This document shows positions 42,302 to 51,398 of a stretch of 64,000 nucleotides of DNA, piece by piece. The notes below the pieces were generated by a model, which saw only the letters and a program-made list of their open reading frames with translations, had not been told where the DNA came from and ran no database searches. The stretch spans positions 1 through 64,000 of the forward strand of contig CAJUPU010000006.1 in NCBI GenBank assembly GCA_910588495.1, read 5' to 3'. The DNA comes from an uncultured Oscillospiraceae bacterium (GTDB lineage: Bacteria; Bacillota; Clostridia; Oscillospirales; Oscillospiraceae). The first letter of the stretch is position 1, and every line of letters starts with the position of its first letter. The translations under genes and the position numbers were made by a program.

Positions 42302-43661
42302 ATCCCCTCGCCTTGGCGAAAAAGCCCTCGATCTTCTCCTTGATCTGGGCGGGCTTCAGGTACTTCAGCAGATACCCCGCCGGCTTGAGCGACAGCAGCG
42401 AGCGCACCACCTCCGGGTCGCTGCGGCCGGTGAGGAAGATCACGGGCAGGTCGGCGAAGGACGGTTCGGAGCGGAGCATCTCCAGGGTCTGCCTGCCGTC
42501 GCACACCGGCATCTCGTAGTCCAGCAGCACCAGGTCGGGCCGGTCCAGGCTGATGGTCCGGATCGCCGCCACGCCGGACTCCGCCAGCTGTACCTGATAC
42601 TCGTCCTCCAGCAGCCCCCTCATGGCCTGGCGGATGGTCATGGAATCGTCCACCACCAGCACCTTGGGCCGGGTGTCCGCCGCCTGCTGTTCCTCCCGCC
42701 GGGTCAGGTACTTCTCCACCTCGTCCAGGGCGTTGCCGCTCTCGATGGGGGTGCCCACCCCCTTCTCCAGCAGATGGGGGGCGATCACGCAGTAGGCGAA
42801 GTAGCCCGCGCCGCCGGTGTTGAACAGCAGGCTCACCTGGGGCTTCTCCCGCTGGAACACCCGCTGGAACTGCTCATAGGACAGCAGGTTCTCCTCCTTC
42901 AGCTCATAGGCGCCGAAGGCGGGCAGGTGCTCCATCACCCGGCCCACGAACTGCCGGGCGGTGTACCGGGCGGCGTTGATCAGCATGGCGTTCAGCTTGT
43001 TGGTCTGAAGGCCCAGCGCCCTGCCCACCGTGTTCACCAGCAGCTTCTCCTCAAAGACCATGAGGACCTCCTGCTTCTCCTCCTTCTGCCCCGTGCCGTA
43101 GATCAGGCGGTAGTACACCCCGTCGCCGAACCGCTCCCCGCCATAGGCGTCGCTGATCAGCTGGGACTCCAGCCGGAACATGTCGAACACCAGCTGGACG
43201 ATCACCTTTTTCATGGCGTCCAGCTCCTCCTCGGGCAGCAGCCCCTCCCAGGTGCTCTCCTGCCCGCCCCGGATGGCCTGGTCCTCCGTCAGGGTGTGGC
43301 CGATCAGCCACCCCGCACACACCCCCAGAAAGTGGTCCAGCGCCTCCGCCGAGTACCCCGTCCGCTCCATCTCCTCCTCCAGGGCGGGCAGGGTGTGCTC
43401 CCGGAAGCCCTGGTGGATTGCCCGGTGCCGCTCCAGCTCCGGGTGGCCGACGGACTCCATGTAGGACTCCTCGTCGGCAAAATGCTTCATGGCGTGGCCC
43501 TTGAAGTACTTGATCCCCTCCTGGCCCAGCCACTGGCTGTCCTTCTCCTCCTCCCGGAAGGCAAACAGCTTGTTGATGATCTGGAACAGCCGCTGGTGCT
43601 CCTTATCGATGGCCTCCACCCCGACGCTGTACTCCTCCCGCCATTCGAATCGACCGTCCAT
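42285..43661 (-). CDS. Bacteriohemerythrin-receiver domain fusion protein
   Basis: This 458-residue protein starts with a hemerythrin domain (residues 1-135). Its di-iron ligand pattern is visible: DKEHQRLFQIIN, HAMKHFADEESYM, and HRAIHQGF. A middle alpha/beta region (about 160-310) has a CheX-like look, tentatively. The C-terminal receiver (about 335-455) has VVDDSMTIRQAM, phospho-Asp in LVLLDYEMPVCDG and the Lys in LLKYLKPAQIKEK. It may couple O2 or NO sensing to phosphorelay output. The last residues (YSQHT) and stop come from the MITE-like element. ATG at 43661 has GGGGAGGAG upstream. Confidence 0.8.
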   Translation of the reverse strand: MDGRFEWREEYSVGVEAIDKEHQRLFQIINKLFAFREEEKDSQWLGQEGIKYFKGHAMKHFADEESYMESVGHPELERHRAIHQGFREHTLPALEEEMERTGYSAEALDHFLGVCAGWLIGHTLTEDQAIRGGQESTWEGLLPEEELDAMKKVIVQLVFDMFRLESQLISDAYGGERFGDGVYYRLIYGTGQKEEKQEVLMVFEEKLLVNTVGRALGLQTNKLNAMLINAARYTARQFVGRVMEHLPAFGAYELKEENLLSYEQFQRVFQREKPQVSLLFNTGGAGYFAYCVIAPHLLEKGVGTPIESGNALDEVEKYLTRREEQQAADTRPKVLVVDDSMTIRQAMRGLLEDEYQVQLAESGVAAIRTISLDRPDLVLLDYEMPVCDGRQTLEMLRSEPSFADLPVIFLTGRSDPEVVRSLLSLKPAGYLLKYLKPAQIKEKIEGFFAKARGYSQHT

Positions 43662-43780
43662 ATGGAACTCCTCCCCATTTTCCATCTTCTCCGGGGGCGC
43701 CCTTCCGGCCCCCCGGGCGTTGTCCCCCATTATACCACAGCCGTCTTTTCAAGTCCAGCGCCCTGCCCTCAAAAAAGAGG

Positions 43781-43817
43781 TTGACGATCGTAGTCCTATC
43801 TGCTACAATAGGATTAC
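43781..43817 (+). promoter_or_regulatory. Promoter and operator of the BlaI/M56 pair
   Basis: TTGACG (43781-43786), 17-nt spacer, TACAAT (43804-43809). An inverted repeat GTAGTCCTAT (43790-43799)/ATAGGATTAC (43808-43817), one mismatch, overlaps the spacer and -10. It is suited to repression by the downstream BlaI-family protein. Confidence 0.7.
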
Positions 43818-43852
43818 AACAGTAGACCAACTGATGGAACGGAGTGATCCCC

Positions 43853-44236
43853 ATGGATGAAAAGCGCGGCGTCCTCTCCCCCAGCGAGTGGCGGGTGATG
43901 GAGTGCCTGTGGACCGGACCCAAGACCCTGATGGAGCTGGTGCGGGAGCTGAAGGACCGGGCGGGCTGGGCCAAGAGCACCGTCACCACCATGGTGCGGC
44001 GGCTGGAGGAGAAGGGCCTCATCGACTATGAGCAGTCGGGCCGGGCCAAGGTGTTCCGGGCGGCGCTGGCCCGGGAGGACGCAGCGGCGGCGGAGACCGA
44101 CTCCCTGCTGGCCAGGGCCTTCCAGGGCAGCGTGGGGCTGCTGGTCAGCTCCCTGGCCGACCGGAACAGCCTGACCCGGGCAGACATCGACGAGCTGTAC
44201 GCCATTTTGGACCGTGCGGAGGAGGAATCGAAATGA
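43853..44236 (+). CDS. BlaI/MecI/CopY-family repressor
   Basis: This 127-residue winged-helix repressor has LSPSEWRVMECLWTGPKTLM, with the recognition region around GWAKSTVTTMVRRLEEKGLI, and a C-terminal dimer helix region SLLARAFQGSVGLLVSSLAD. BlaI proteins are cleaved or released through a BlaR1-type M56 sensor; the next gene is such a protein, overlapping by 4 nt. ATG at 43853 has GGAG 8 nt upstream. Inducer unknown: beta-lactam or other envelope stress by analogy. Confidence 0.9.
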   Translation: MDEKRGVLSPSEWRVMECLWTGPKTLMELVRELKDRAGWAKSTVTTMVRRLEEKGLIDYEQSGRAKVFRAALAREDAAAAETDSLLARAFQGSVGLLVSSLADRNSLTRADIDELYAILDRAEEESK

Positions 44237-47200
44237 AGTCTGTTTTGATCGCGTCGTCCATCCTCATTGTGCTGCTGGCCGCCCTGCGGCCCCTGCTCCG
44301 GGGGAAGATCGACCCCCGGCTGCAATACGCGTTGTGGCTGGTGGCGGCCCTGCGGCTGCTGGTCCCGGTGGAGCTGGCCGACAGCGCCTACAGCGCCCTG
44401 GCCCTGCTGGACCGGGCTGAGCGCCCCGCCCAGGTGGCCCAGGCCATCGGGCAGACCCATATCCCCACACAGTCCTACGGCAGCGCGTGGGACCAGGCCC
44501 TGCGGGAATATGAGCAAAGCAACGGCCCCATCACCACCGACGGCGGCTATGAGGGCCTTCAAGCCTATGAACAGGTGGAGCACCGCGCCCAGGCGCTGAT
44601 GCGGGGCCCCACCCTGTCGGAGCTGTTCGCCAAATACGCACGGCCCGTCTGGCTGGGCGGGGCCGTCCTCATGGCGGCGTGGTTTTTGCTGGTGAACCTT
44701 CGGCTGCGGCGGAAGCTGGCCCCGGCGCAGCTCATCGCCGTGGAGGAGAGCCGGGGCCTGCCCGTGTTCGTGTCCGGCGCCCTGCCCTCCCCCTGCCTGT
44801 GCGGCGTCCTCCGGCCCGCCGTCTACGTCACCCCCCACGCCGCCGGGGACCCGGACCGCCTGCGCCACGTGCTCGCCCACGAGGCTGCCCACCACCGCCA
44901 CCGGGACCACTGGTGGGCGCTGGTGCGGTGCTTGTGCCTCTGCCTGTACTGGTTCGACCCCCTGGTGTGGTGGGCGGCGGCCCTGTCCCGGCAGGACTGC
45001 GAGCTGGCCTGCGACGCCGGGGCCATCCGCCGCCTGGGGGAGGAGGAGCGCATCCCCTACGGCCGGACCCTGGTGGACATGATTGCGGCGGGGCGGTGCT
45101 CCCTCTTGCAGACCGCCACCACCATGACCGGAGGGAAGCGCCGGGTGCGAGAGCGGGTGCGCCTCATCGCCCGAAAGCCCAAGACCGTCATCGCGGTGGC
45201 GCTGGCGCTCATCCTGGTGCTGGGGGCGGCTGTGGGGTGCACCTTCACGGGAGCGCCGGAGGGGGAGCCGTCCCCCGATCCGTCCCCCCTGTCCTCCGAC
45301 GCCCTGAACACCGCCACCCTCCCCTCCCGCCTGCTGGACGTGCCGGAGGAGCTGTGGGCGGACGTAGAAGCCATCCGGGGCAGCGATCCCACCGTAGTTG
45401 AGTCCTTTGCCCCCTCGCTCCTGGTACAGTACTGGATGAACCGCCCCTACACCGACTACCAGGAGGGGTGGGGCTGGCTGCTGAACGTGTACCAGTGGGA
45501 CCAGGCGCAGTTTGAGGAAAACTACTCCGATGTCCCCGGAACCTGGCACTGCTTCGCCAAGGACGATACCTACTATTATGTCACCGCCCGGGCCACCGAC
45601 GTGCGGGTGCCCGCCAACGAGCAGATGGTGGCCCAGATGCCGGGGGCCACAGAGGTGGAGACCAAATATTTGGAGACTTTCGAGGCCATCAAAGCCTTTG
45701 CCGAAAAGACCGTGCTGGAGACCGAGGGCGTAGAGCCCTATGACCCCTCCGCCCAGCCCCTGGACACCCTGCAACAGCGGCTCATGGACGTGCCGGAGGA
45801 GCTCCAGGGCACGGTGACTGCCTCCAAAGGAGACGGCAGTCTGGTGGAGTACCGCCTGAGTGTCCCGGCAGACTGGGTAGATGAGTCGTACTCCTATGTG
45901 CTGTCGGTGCACAGTATCCAGAAGGAGGGCTTCCACGGCTGGCCTGAGAGCGGCGAGGACATCCTGTGGGAGATCGCCGCCCAGAGTGGCACCCGCTATT
46001 ACGCCATCCATCGGCTGCGGGAGCAAACGTACCCATCTGAATACGAATACTGGGACACCCATCGCGCCGTCCGGGCGTTTGTAGAGGAAACCCTGCTGGA
46101 GACCGAGGGCGTGGAGCCCTATGACCCGCCTCGCCAGCCCCTGGACACTCTGCAACAGCGGCTCATGGACGTGCCGGAGGAATGGCGGGACAAATTCTTC
46201 CCCCCTGAGGACATACTGGATCCGGGCTGTCTGACCTACTACTGTCTGAACGACCCCAAGTGGCAGGACCTGTTCACCGGCTGGGTGCTGAGCCTGTACC
46301 GGCTGGACCAGGACCTGATCCAGCACAATCTGGACCAGCAGCTTTGGCCCTCCACAGGCATAGACATCTTCGCCCGGAGCGGCGACCAGTATTACGTCAT
46401 CCTGTGGGCGGGCGATGGGCGGTATCAGGACACTGAGCTGGGCGAGGAATACTGGGCCGCCGTCAGCGCCATGAAGGACCACGTCAGATCCACGGTGCTG
46501 GCCACCGAGGGCGTGGAGCCCTTCGACCCCTACACCACCCCGCCCCACTTCTTCTCCAACGTGACCCAGCTCCCCCTGGAGCCGGGCGGCTACGCCATCG
46601 ACGGCATGGACTACACCCTGGTCACCTCCTATGAACAGGTCCCGGAGGACCCGGAGCAGTGGTATCTGGTGGGGCAGATGGACGGCTGCCCCGTGTGGAT
46701 GTTCACCAGGGGGCATGGGGTGGAAACCATGTTCCAGATCGAAAACAGGCTCACCAAGGTGTTCCCCTACACGGCCCGCTTCTTCGGCGGAGGGCAGGCC
46801 CCCGACGGCCACGCGCCCCGGCTCATGCCCCTGGAGGGCTTCGCCGGGGGGCCCGAGGGCACCTTCGACCCCTTCGCCGTCATTACCCACATCTTACAGG
46901 GGGGCACCGAGCAGCAGTACCAGCTGACGGTCTACGACCTGGGGACCGACCCCGCCGTCAAAGCCGCCTATGTCCACGACTGGGAGCCGCTGATGAACGA
47001 CTTCAACGCCAACGCGGAAGCCGTCGTGCACGAGGACACCCATTCCGTCACCGTCACCTATCAGGGGGCCAGCGCGGAGATCCAATTCAACGACGTCCTC
47101 TGGGACAACGTCCAGCAGTACGGCTTCACCCCCGAGACCTACGAATACTGCATGAACTACTACTTCAACGACGACGGCACCTTCGACCTGGCCATGCCCG

Positions 47201-47328
47201 TCGACCCCTTCACCACCAGCTGTATCGCCGTATGGACGCTGCGCTTCACCGGGGACGGCTTTGAGACCACAGCCTTCCGCTTCGTCCAGAGCGACGACAC
47301 CTATACCTATATCTCCACCGTCCATTGA
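44233..47328 (+). CDS. M56 (BlaR1-like) membrane peptidase with repeated extracellular modules
   Basis: In this 1031-residue protein the first 335 residues are an M56 domain with membrane segments (5-20, 33-48, 140-155, 320-335). The zinc motif is HEAAH (216-220), followed by ELACDAGAI. After the last helix and a lipobox-like VGC (336) comes a 700-residue outer region. It has repeats with a conserved core DTLQQRLMDVPEE (residues 511-523 and 638-650) and a diverged one at 363-373. Each is preceded by LETEGVEPYDP-like blocks about 127 residues apart. There is no penicillin-binding domain, so the signal differs from BlaR1. It forms one unit with the BlaI gene. Confidence 0.82.
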   Translation: MKSVLIASSILIVLLAALRPLLRGKIDPRLQYALWLVAALRLLVPVELADSAYSALALLDRAERPAQVAQAIGQTHIPTQSYGSAWDQALREYEQSNGPITTDGGYEGLQAYEQVEHRAQALMRGPTLSELFAKYARPVWLGGAVLMAAWFLLVNLRLRRKLAPAQLIAVEESRGLPVFVSGALPSPCLCGVLRPAVYVTPHAAGDPDRLRHVLAHEAAHHRHRDHWWALVRCLCLCLYWFDPLVWWAAALSRQDCELACDAGAIRRLGEEERIPYGRTLVDMIAAGRCSLLQTATTMTGGKRRVRERVRLIARKPKTVIAVALALILVLGAAVGCTFTGAPEGEPSPDPSPLSSDALNTATLPSRLLDVPEELWADVEAIRGSDPTVVESFAPSLLVQYWMNRPYTDYQEGWGWLLNVYQWDQAQFEENYSDVPGTWHCFAKDDTYYYVTARATDVRVPANEQMVAQMPGATEVETKYLETFEAIKAFAEKTVLETEGVEPYDPSAQPLDTLQQRLMDVPEELQGTVTASKGDGSLVEYRLSVPADWVDESYSYVLSVHSIQKEGFHGWPESGEDILWEIAAQSGTRYYAIHRLREQTYPSEYEYWDTHRAVRAFVEETLLETEGVEPYDPPRQPLDTLQQRLMDVPEEWRDKFFPPEDILDPGCLTYYCLNDPKWQDLFTGWVLSLYRLDQDLIQHNLDQQLWPSTGIDIFARSGDQYYVILWAGDGRYQDTELGEEYWAAVSAMKDHVRSTVLATEGVEPFDPYTTPPHFFSNVTQLPLEPGGYAIDGMDYTLVTSYEQVPEDPEQWYLVGQMDGCPVWMFTRGHGVETMFQIENRLTKVFPYTARFFGGGQAPDGHAPRLMPLEGFAGGPEGTFDPFAVITHILQGGTEQQYQLTVYDLGTDPAVKAAYVHDWEPLMNDFNANAEAVVHEDTHSVTVTYQGASAEIQFNDVLWDNVQQYGFTPETYEYCMNYYFNDDGTFDLAMPVDPFTTSCIAVWTLRFTGDGFETTAFRFVQSDDTYTYISTVH

Positions 47329-47338
47329 GGACGAAAAC

Positions 47339-47372
47339 GCGGCCCCTCCCAGCCGGGAGGGGCCGCTTCTCT
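47339..47372. terminator. Terminator between convergent M56 and Fe-S subunit genes
   Basis: 12-bp perfect stem GCGGCCCCTCCC/GGGAGGGGCCGC, 4-nt loop, then TTCTCTT on the plus strand. Confidence 0.75.
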
Positions 47373-47378
47373 TGTCCG

Positions 47379-47903
47379 TTACACCTGCCGCTCCAGCAGA
47401 CCCATGCTCTTCTGCCGCAGAGACCGCTCGGGGGCGATCTCCTCGGGACCATCCAGGTCGATGAGCTTCAGCGCCCCGGTGGGGCACGCTTTCACGCAGG
47501 CGGGCTTGAGGCCGTGGTGCAAGCGCACATAGCACCCATCGCACTTCACCATCTTACCGTCCTCCCCGAAGCCGGGCACCCCGTAGGGGCAGGCCATAGC
47601 GCAGCTGTGGCAGCCGATGCAGTTGGTGGTGTCGAACACGGTGAGGTTGGTGTCCGGGTCCTTTTTGATGCAGGCGCTGGGACAGCCCACGATGCAGGGG
47701 GCGTCCGCGCAGTGCATACAGGCCAGGGACAGGTGGCTGTAGACCGTCCCCTCCCCCTCCTGCCGCTCCATGTCAAACACGCTGCGGAAGGGGCGGGCCC
47801 CCTCTTTCACCTTCAGATCGTTCTGGTCCATGCAGGCCACGGCACAGGCCCCGCAGGACACGCATTTGGACACGTCCAGGTCGATGGCATACCGTCTGCT
47901 CAT
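47379..47903 (-). CDS. Four-cluster ferredoxin-type subunit of a molybdopterin oxidoreductase
   Basis: This 174-residue protein has four [4Fe-4S] cysteine sets: CVSCGACAVAC, CMHCADAPCIVGCP, CIGCHSCAMACP and CDGCYVRLHHGLKPACVKACP. This is the DmsB/PsrB/HycB plan for carrying electrons to the Mo subunit. No Tat or Sec signal is present. ATG at 47903 overlaps the catalytic-subunit stop (ATGA). It is last in a three-gene operon; no NrfD/DmsC-type membrane anchor follows. Confidence 0.9.
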   Translation of the reverse strand: MSRRYAIDLDVSKCVSCGACAVACMDQNDLKVKEGARPFRSVFDMERQEGEGTVYSHLSLACMHCADAPCIVGCPSACIKKDPDTNLTVFDTTNCIGCHSCAMACPYGVPGFGEDGKMVKCDGCYVRLHHGLKPACVKACPTGALKLIDLDGPEEIAPERSLRQKSMGLLERQV

Positions 47904-50035
47904 GGCTGCGCCTTCTTTCTCATGCCGCACCGGGTGGCGTTATAGGCCGGGAACCCGGAATAGGGATCCACATGGTCCTTGTCCATCAGGGAATTCACGT
48001 CCGCCTCGGAGTAGCCGTGGTAGAAGAACACCACGCCCTTCTGCACCCGATGGCTGGGCTTGGCTTTCACCACGATCGTCCCCCGGGGGGTGTACAGCTC
48101 CATATCGTCCCCCGCCTCCAGCCCCAGGGCCTGGGCGTCCTCCACCGAGAGCTGGGCGGTGGGCTCGGGCTGCATGGAGCGCAGCCAGTCCACCTTGTGC
48201 AGCCGGGTGTGGATGGCGTGGGGCAGCCGCCCGCCGGAGCACAGCACGAAGGGGTGCTTCTCCGGGTCGGCGCCGTCCAGGGGGTCGCAGTAGGTGGGCA
48301 GGGGGTCCAGCCCCCACTCCGGGTGGGCGGCGATCAGCTGGGAGTAGAGCTCGAATTTTCCGCTGGGGGTGTCCAGCCCCTGGGCCAGCTTAGCGCCGGG
48401 CACATAGGGCCGATAGCCGGGCACCTTCACCGGCGCCCCGGCCTGTTTCAGCTGGTCCACCGTCACCCCCACACCGGCGAGCATGTAGTCGATGTTGGCC
48501 TCGTAGCCCGCGGCCAGCTCCTCATCGCCCAGGTCCATGCGCACGGCCAGGTCCCGCAGGATCTCCACATCGGACTTGCTCTCCCCCACCCGGTCGATGG
48601 CGGGCTGGGTGAACCAGGCATAGCCGCCGGGATAGGTCTCCAGCTCCCCCCGCTCCAGGGAGGAGCACACCGGCAGCACCAGGTCGGCCATCTTGCAGGT
48701 GTCGGTCATGAACAGGTCGGCGTTGACGAAGAAGTCCAGCTTATCCAGGGCCTTCGCCACATAGCCGTCCTCGGGGAGCATCCGGAAGTTCATCCCCATG
48801 CCGAACACCGCCTTGACGGGGTAGGGCGTGCCCTCCTGGATCTGCCGGGCCAGGTCCACCACCTGCATCTCCCGCTCGGTGTGGAACCACAGGGGGAAGC
48901 GCTCCTCCCCCACGGCGGGGCGCTGGTGCTCAGGCTCGGTGGCGTCCATCCACTCCTCCTCCCGGGTCTCGAAGCCGGAGATCTGGTGGGTGAAGGTGTG
49001 GCGGGTGGGCAGCTGGCCCCCCTCCCGGTCGAAATTCCCCGTCAGCGCCAGCAGGGCCGTGATGGCCCGGTAGTTTTGCAGGCCGTTCTTGTGGTGGGGG
49101 ATGGGGGCGCTGGTCTCGTGGGAGGAGATGGATCTGGCGTCCCGGATCATCTCACAGGCTTTGAGCACCTGGGCGTAGGGCACCCCGGTGAGCCGCTCCA
49201 CGTTGTGTTCGCCGAAGCCCGCGGCATAGGCGGCGTACGCCTCGAAGCCGTGGACGTGGTCCCGGATGAAGTCCCGGTCGATCCAGCCGTTTTGGATGAG
49301 GACATTGCCCATGCACAGCGCCAGCGCCCCGTCGGTGCCCGGCCAGGGCCGCAGGTGCAGGTCGGCCAGCTTTTCCACCGTGGGGGTGACCCGGGGGTCG
49401 ATGATGATGAACTTGGTGCCCGCCGCCTTGGCCCGCTCGGCGGCCTGGGCGTTGAGATAGCCGGAATAGTACCGCTCGAAGGCCCAGCCCAGGTACAGAT
49501 CGCTGTGGGCCATGTCCGGCCGGGCCAGCTGGCCCGCCGCCACCTTCCAGGCCATCCAGCCCGCCGTCATGCAGGTGGAGGACTCGGTGCCGTAGTTGAG
49601 GGTGCCGAAGGAGTGGGCGAACCGCCGCAGCCAGGGGCGGTACCACTTGTTGTAGCCGCCGAAGAAGGCCACCGCGTCCGCCCCGTCCTTCTCCCGGATG
49701 GCCAGCAGCTTCCGGGCGATCTCGCCGTATGCCTCGTCCCAGGTGATGGGCTGGAACCTGCCCTCTCCCCGCTTCCCCACCCGGCGCAGGGGGGTGAGGA
49801 TCCGGTCCTCCCGGTAGACGTAGCCCCGGTTGGACAGCCCCTTGGTGCAAAGGCCGCCCCGGCTGCGGGGGTGCTCGTCCATCCCCTCCACCTTCAGCAG
49901 CTTCCCGTCCTTCACGTAGGCGTCGATGCCGCAGTTGTAGGCGGGGCTGCAGATGGCGCACACCGTGTGCTTGACCTCGATGCCTGTCTCCGGGCAGGGG
50001 ATCTTCGCCCTGATCAGTTCTTCCAGCTTATCCAC
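47900..50035 (-). CDS. Molybdopterin-dependent oxidoreductase catalytic subunit
   Basis: This 711-residue member of the DMSO-reductase family has its N-terminal [4Fe-4S] site at C26, C29, C35 and C63 (VCAICSPAYNC, GLCTKG). Cys155 in ESSTCMTAG is a candidate Mo ligand. Cofactor-binding segments include IIIDPRVTPTVEKLADLHLR and MTDTCKMADLVLPVCSSLERG, with a C-terminal MopDN domain (PTAQLSVEDAQALGLEAGDD). No twin-arginine signal, so it is cytoplasmic. The substrate is unknown; relatives include polysulfide/thiosulfate reductases and gut catechol dehydroxylases. It overlaps both neighbours by 4-8 nt. Confidence 0.88.
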   Translation of the reverse strand: MDKLEELIRAKIPCPETGIEVKHTVCAICSPAYNCGIDAYVKDGKLLKVEGMDEHPRSRGGLCTKGLSNRGYVYREDRILTPLRRVGKRGEGRFQPITWDEAYGEIARKLLAIREKDGADAVAFFGGYNKWYRPWLRRFAHSFGTLNYGTESSTCMTAGWMAWKVAAGQLARPDMAHSDLYLGWAFERYYSGYLNAQAAERAKAAGTKFIIIDPRVTPTVEKLADLHLRPWPGTDGALALCMGNVLIQNGWIDRDFIRDHVHGFEAYAAYAAGFGEHNVERLTGVPYAQVLKACEMIRDARSISSHETSAPIPHHKNGLQNYRAITALLALTGNFDREGGQLPTRHTFTHQISGFETREEEWMDATEPEHQRPAVGEERFPLWFHTEREMQVVDLARQIQEGTPYPVKAVFGMGMNFRMLPEDGYVAKALDKLDFFVNADLFMTDTCKMADLVLPVCSSLERGELETYPGGYAWFTQPAIDRVGESKSDVEILRDLAVRMDLGDEELAAGYEANIDYMLAGVGVTVDQLKQAGAPVKVPGYRPYVPGAKLAQGLDTPSGKFELYSQLIAAHPEWGLDPLPTYCDPLDGADPEKHPFVLCSGGRLPHAIHTRLHKVDWLRSMQPEPTAQLSVEDAQALGLEAGDDMELYTPRGTIVVKAKPSHRVQKGVVFFYHGYSEADVNSLMDKDHVDPYSGFPAYNATRCGMRKKAQP

Positions 50036-51290
50036 GGGTCATCGCCTCCATCCTGTCGATGAATTCCGGCCTCAGACCGGCCTGGAGCAGCATGGCCCGC
50101 TGATAGTCGGGCACGCCGCCCCCCTCCCCGGTGAACAGGCGGAGCATGTAGTTCTTGAGGATGCCGCTGATGCGATAGCTGTCCAAAATATTGGCCCCGG
50201 CCACTTTCCCACCGGCGACCACCGCCCGGACGTACAGCCCGTCCCCGTCCAGACTGCCCTGCTCCAGCAGCTCCCCTTGGATCCGGTTGTCCCCGAAGCC
50301 GATGAAGTCCATGTCCATGAAGTGGGTGATGTTGTGGAGGATATTGCCCTCGAACCGGGCCGCTCCCCCGGCCATGTTGGCCCCCGCCGCCGCCCCCTGG
50401 CGGTTGGCGTTGGCCCACAGGCCGATGATCTGCCGCTCCCCGCTCTCCAGGTTGGCGCCCTGGGCGCAGTCCCCGGCGGCGTACACCCCCGGGGCGGAGG
50501 TCTCCATACTCTCGTCGATCAAAATGCCCCGGTCGATCTCCACCTCGCCCTGGACCACCTGGGTGGCCGCCCGGGTGCCGATGCACAGGGACACCAGATC
50601 CGCCGGCACCTGGGCCCCGTCGGTCATGACGGCCATGTTTTTCCCTTCCCGGACCTCCATGTGGTCGATGGTGGCGCCGAAGCGCAGGTCGATGCCCCGC
50701 TTGGCCACCCGCCTCTCGATGGCGGCGGACACCTCGGGATAGGCGGCCAGGGGGAAGATGTGGGGGGCCAGGTCGGCCAGGCACACCTGGACGCCGTACT
50801 TCTCCAGCACCTCCACCACCTTGATGCCCGCCATGGACGCGCCCACCACCACGGCGGACTTCACGTCCCCCCGGTCCAGCCGGTCCTTGAGCCGCTGGGC
50901 ATCGTCCACGGTGCGCATGAGGAAGGAGTCCTCCTCTGCCAGCCCCTTCACCGGTGGGGCGAAGGCGGTGGCCCCGGTGGCGATGAGGATCTTGTCAAAG
51001 CGCTCCACGCCCCCTTCGGTCTCCACCGTCAGGTCCCGGGCGCGGACCTTCACCACCCGCTCATGGCGGAAGGCCAGCCCCAGCCGGTCCGCGATGGCCT
51101 CCAGCGGCCCGAAGGGGAACAGGCCGGACCGGGGCAGCTTGCCGAAGATGTAGTAGGTGGTGAGCATGGGGTTGTAAGGGGCCAGGCCGGTGTCGCCGTA
51201 CACCACGATCTCCCCGGCCTTGTCCCGCTCCCGGATGGCCTGGGCCGCATGGTAGCCTGCCGTGCCGAACCCGATGATGGCATATCTCAA
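50028..51290 (-). CDS. FAD/NAD(P)-dependent oxidoreductase subunit
   Basis: This 420-residue pyridine-nucleotide oxidoreductase has FAD loop YAIIGFGTAGYHAAQAI at the N-terminus and ILIATGATAFAPPV. The NAD(P) loop is SAVVVGASMAGIKVVEVLEK, and GVYAAGDCAQGANLESGER is the second FAD motif. Start is TTG at 51290 with GAGGAGGGA 7 nt upstream; no ATG is suitably placed. Its stop overlaps the Mo subunit, so it probably feeds NAD(P)H electrons through the four-cluster protein to the Mo centre (inference). Confidence 0.85.
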   Translation of the reverse strand: MRYAIIGFGTAGYHAAQAIRERDKAGEIVVYGDTGLAPYNPMLTTYYIFGKLPRSGLFPFGPLEAIADRLGLAFRHERVVKVRARDLTVETEGGVERFDKILIATGATAFAPPVKGLAEEDSFLMRTVDDAQRLKDRLDRGDVKSAVVVGASMAGIKVVEVLEKYGVQVCLADLAPHIFPLAAYPEVSAAIERRVAKRGIDLRFGATIDHMEVREGKNMAVMTDGAQVPADLVSLCIGTRAATQVVQGEVEIDRGILIDESMETSAPGVYAAGDCAQGANLESGERQIIGLWANANRQGAAAGANMAGGAARFEGNILHNITHFMDMDFIGFGDNRIQGELLEQGSLDGDGLYVRAVVAGGKVAGANILDSYRISGILKNYMLRLFTGEGGGVPDYQRAMLLQAGLRPEFIDRMEAMTRG

Positions 51291-51330
51291 TTTTGTTCCC
51301 TCCTCTGGGTGACTGCCGGTATATGGGGCT

Positions 51331-51361
51331 GGGAGAGCCGCCAGACTGTGACAGCTCTCCC
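51331..51361 (-). promoter_or_regulatory. Leader hairpin upstream of the Mo-oxidoreductase operon
   Basis: 8-bp stem GGGAGAGC (51331-51338)/GCTCTCCC (51354-51361) about 40 nt before the TTG start. It has no T-run, and its function is unknown. Confidence 0.35.
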
Positions 51362-51398
51362 GCCCTTTGCTCCAAATGGAATGCTCGCTTTTTTGCTT

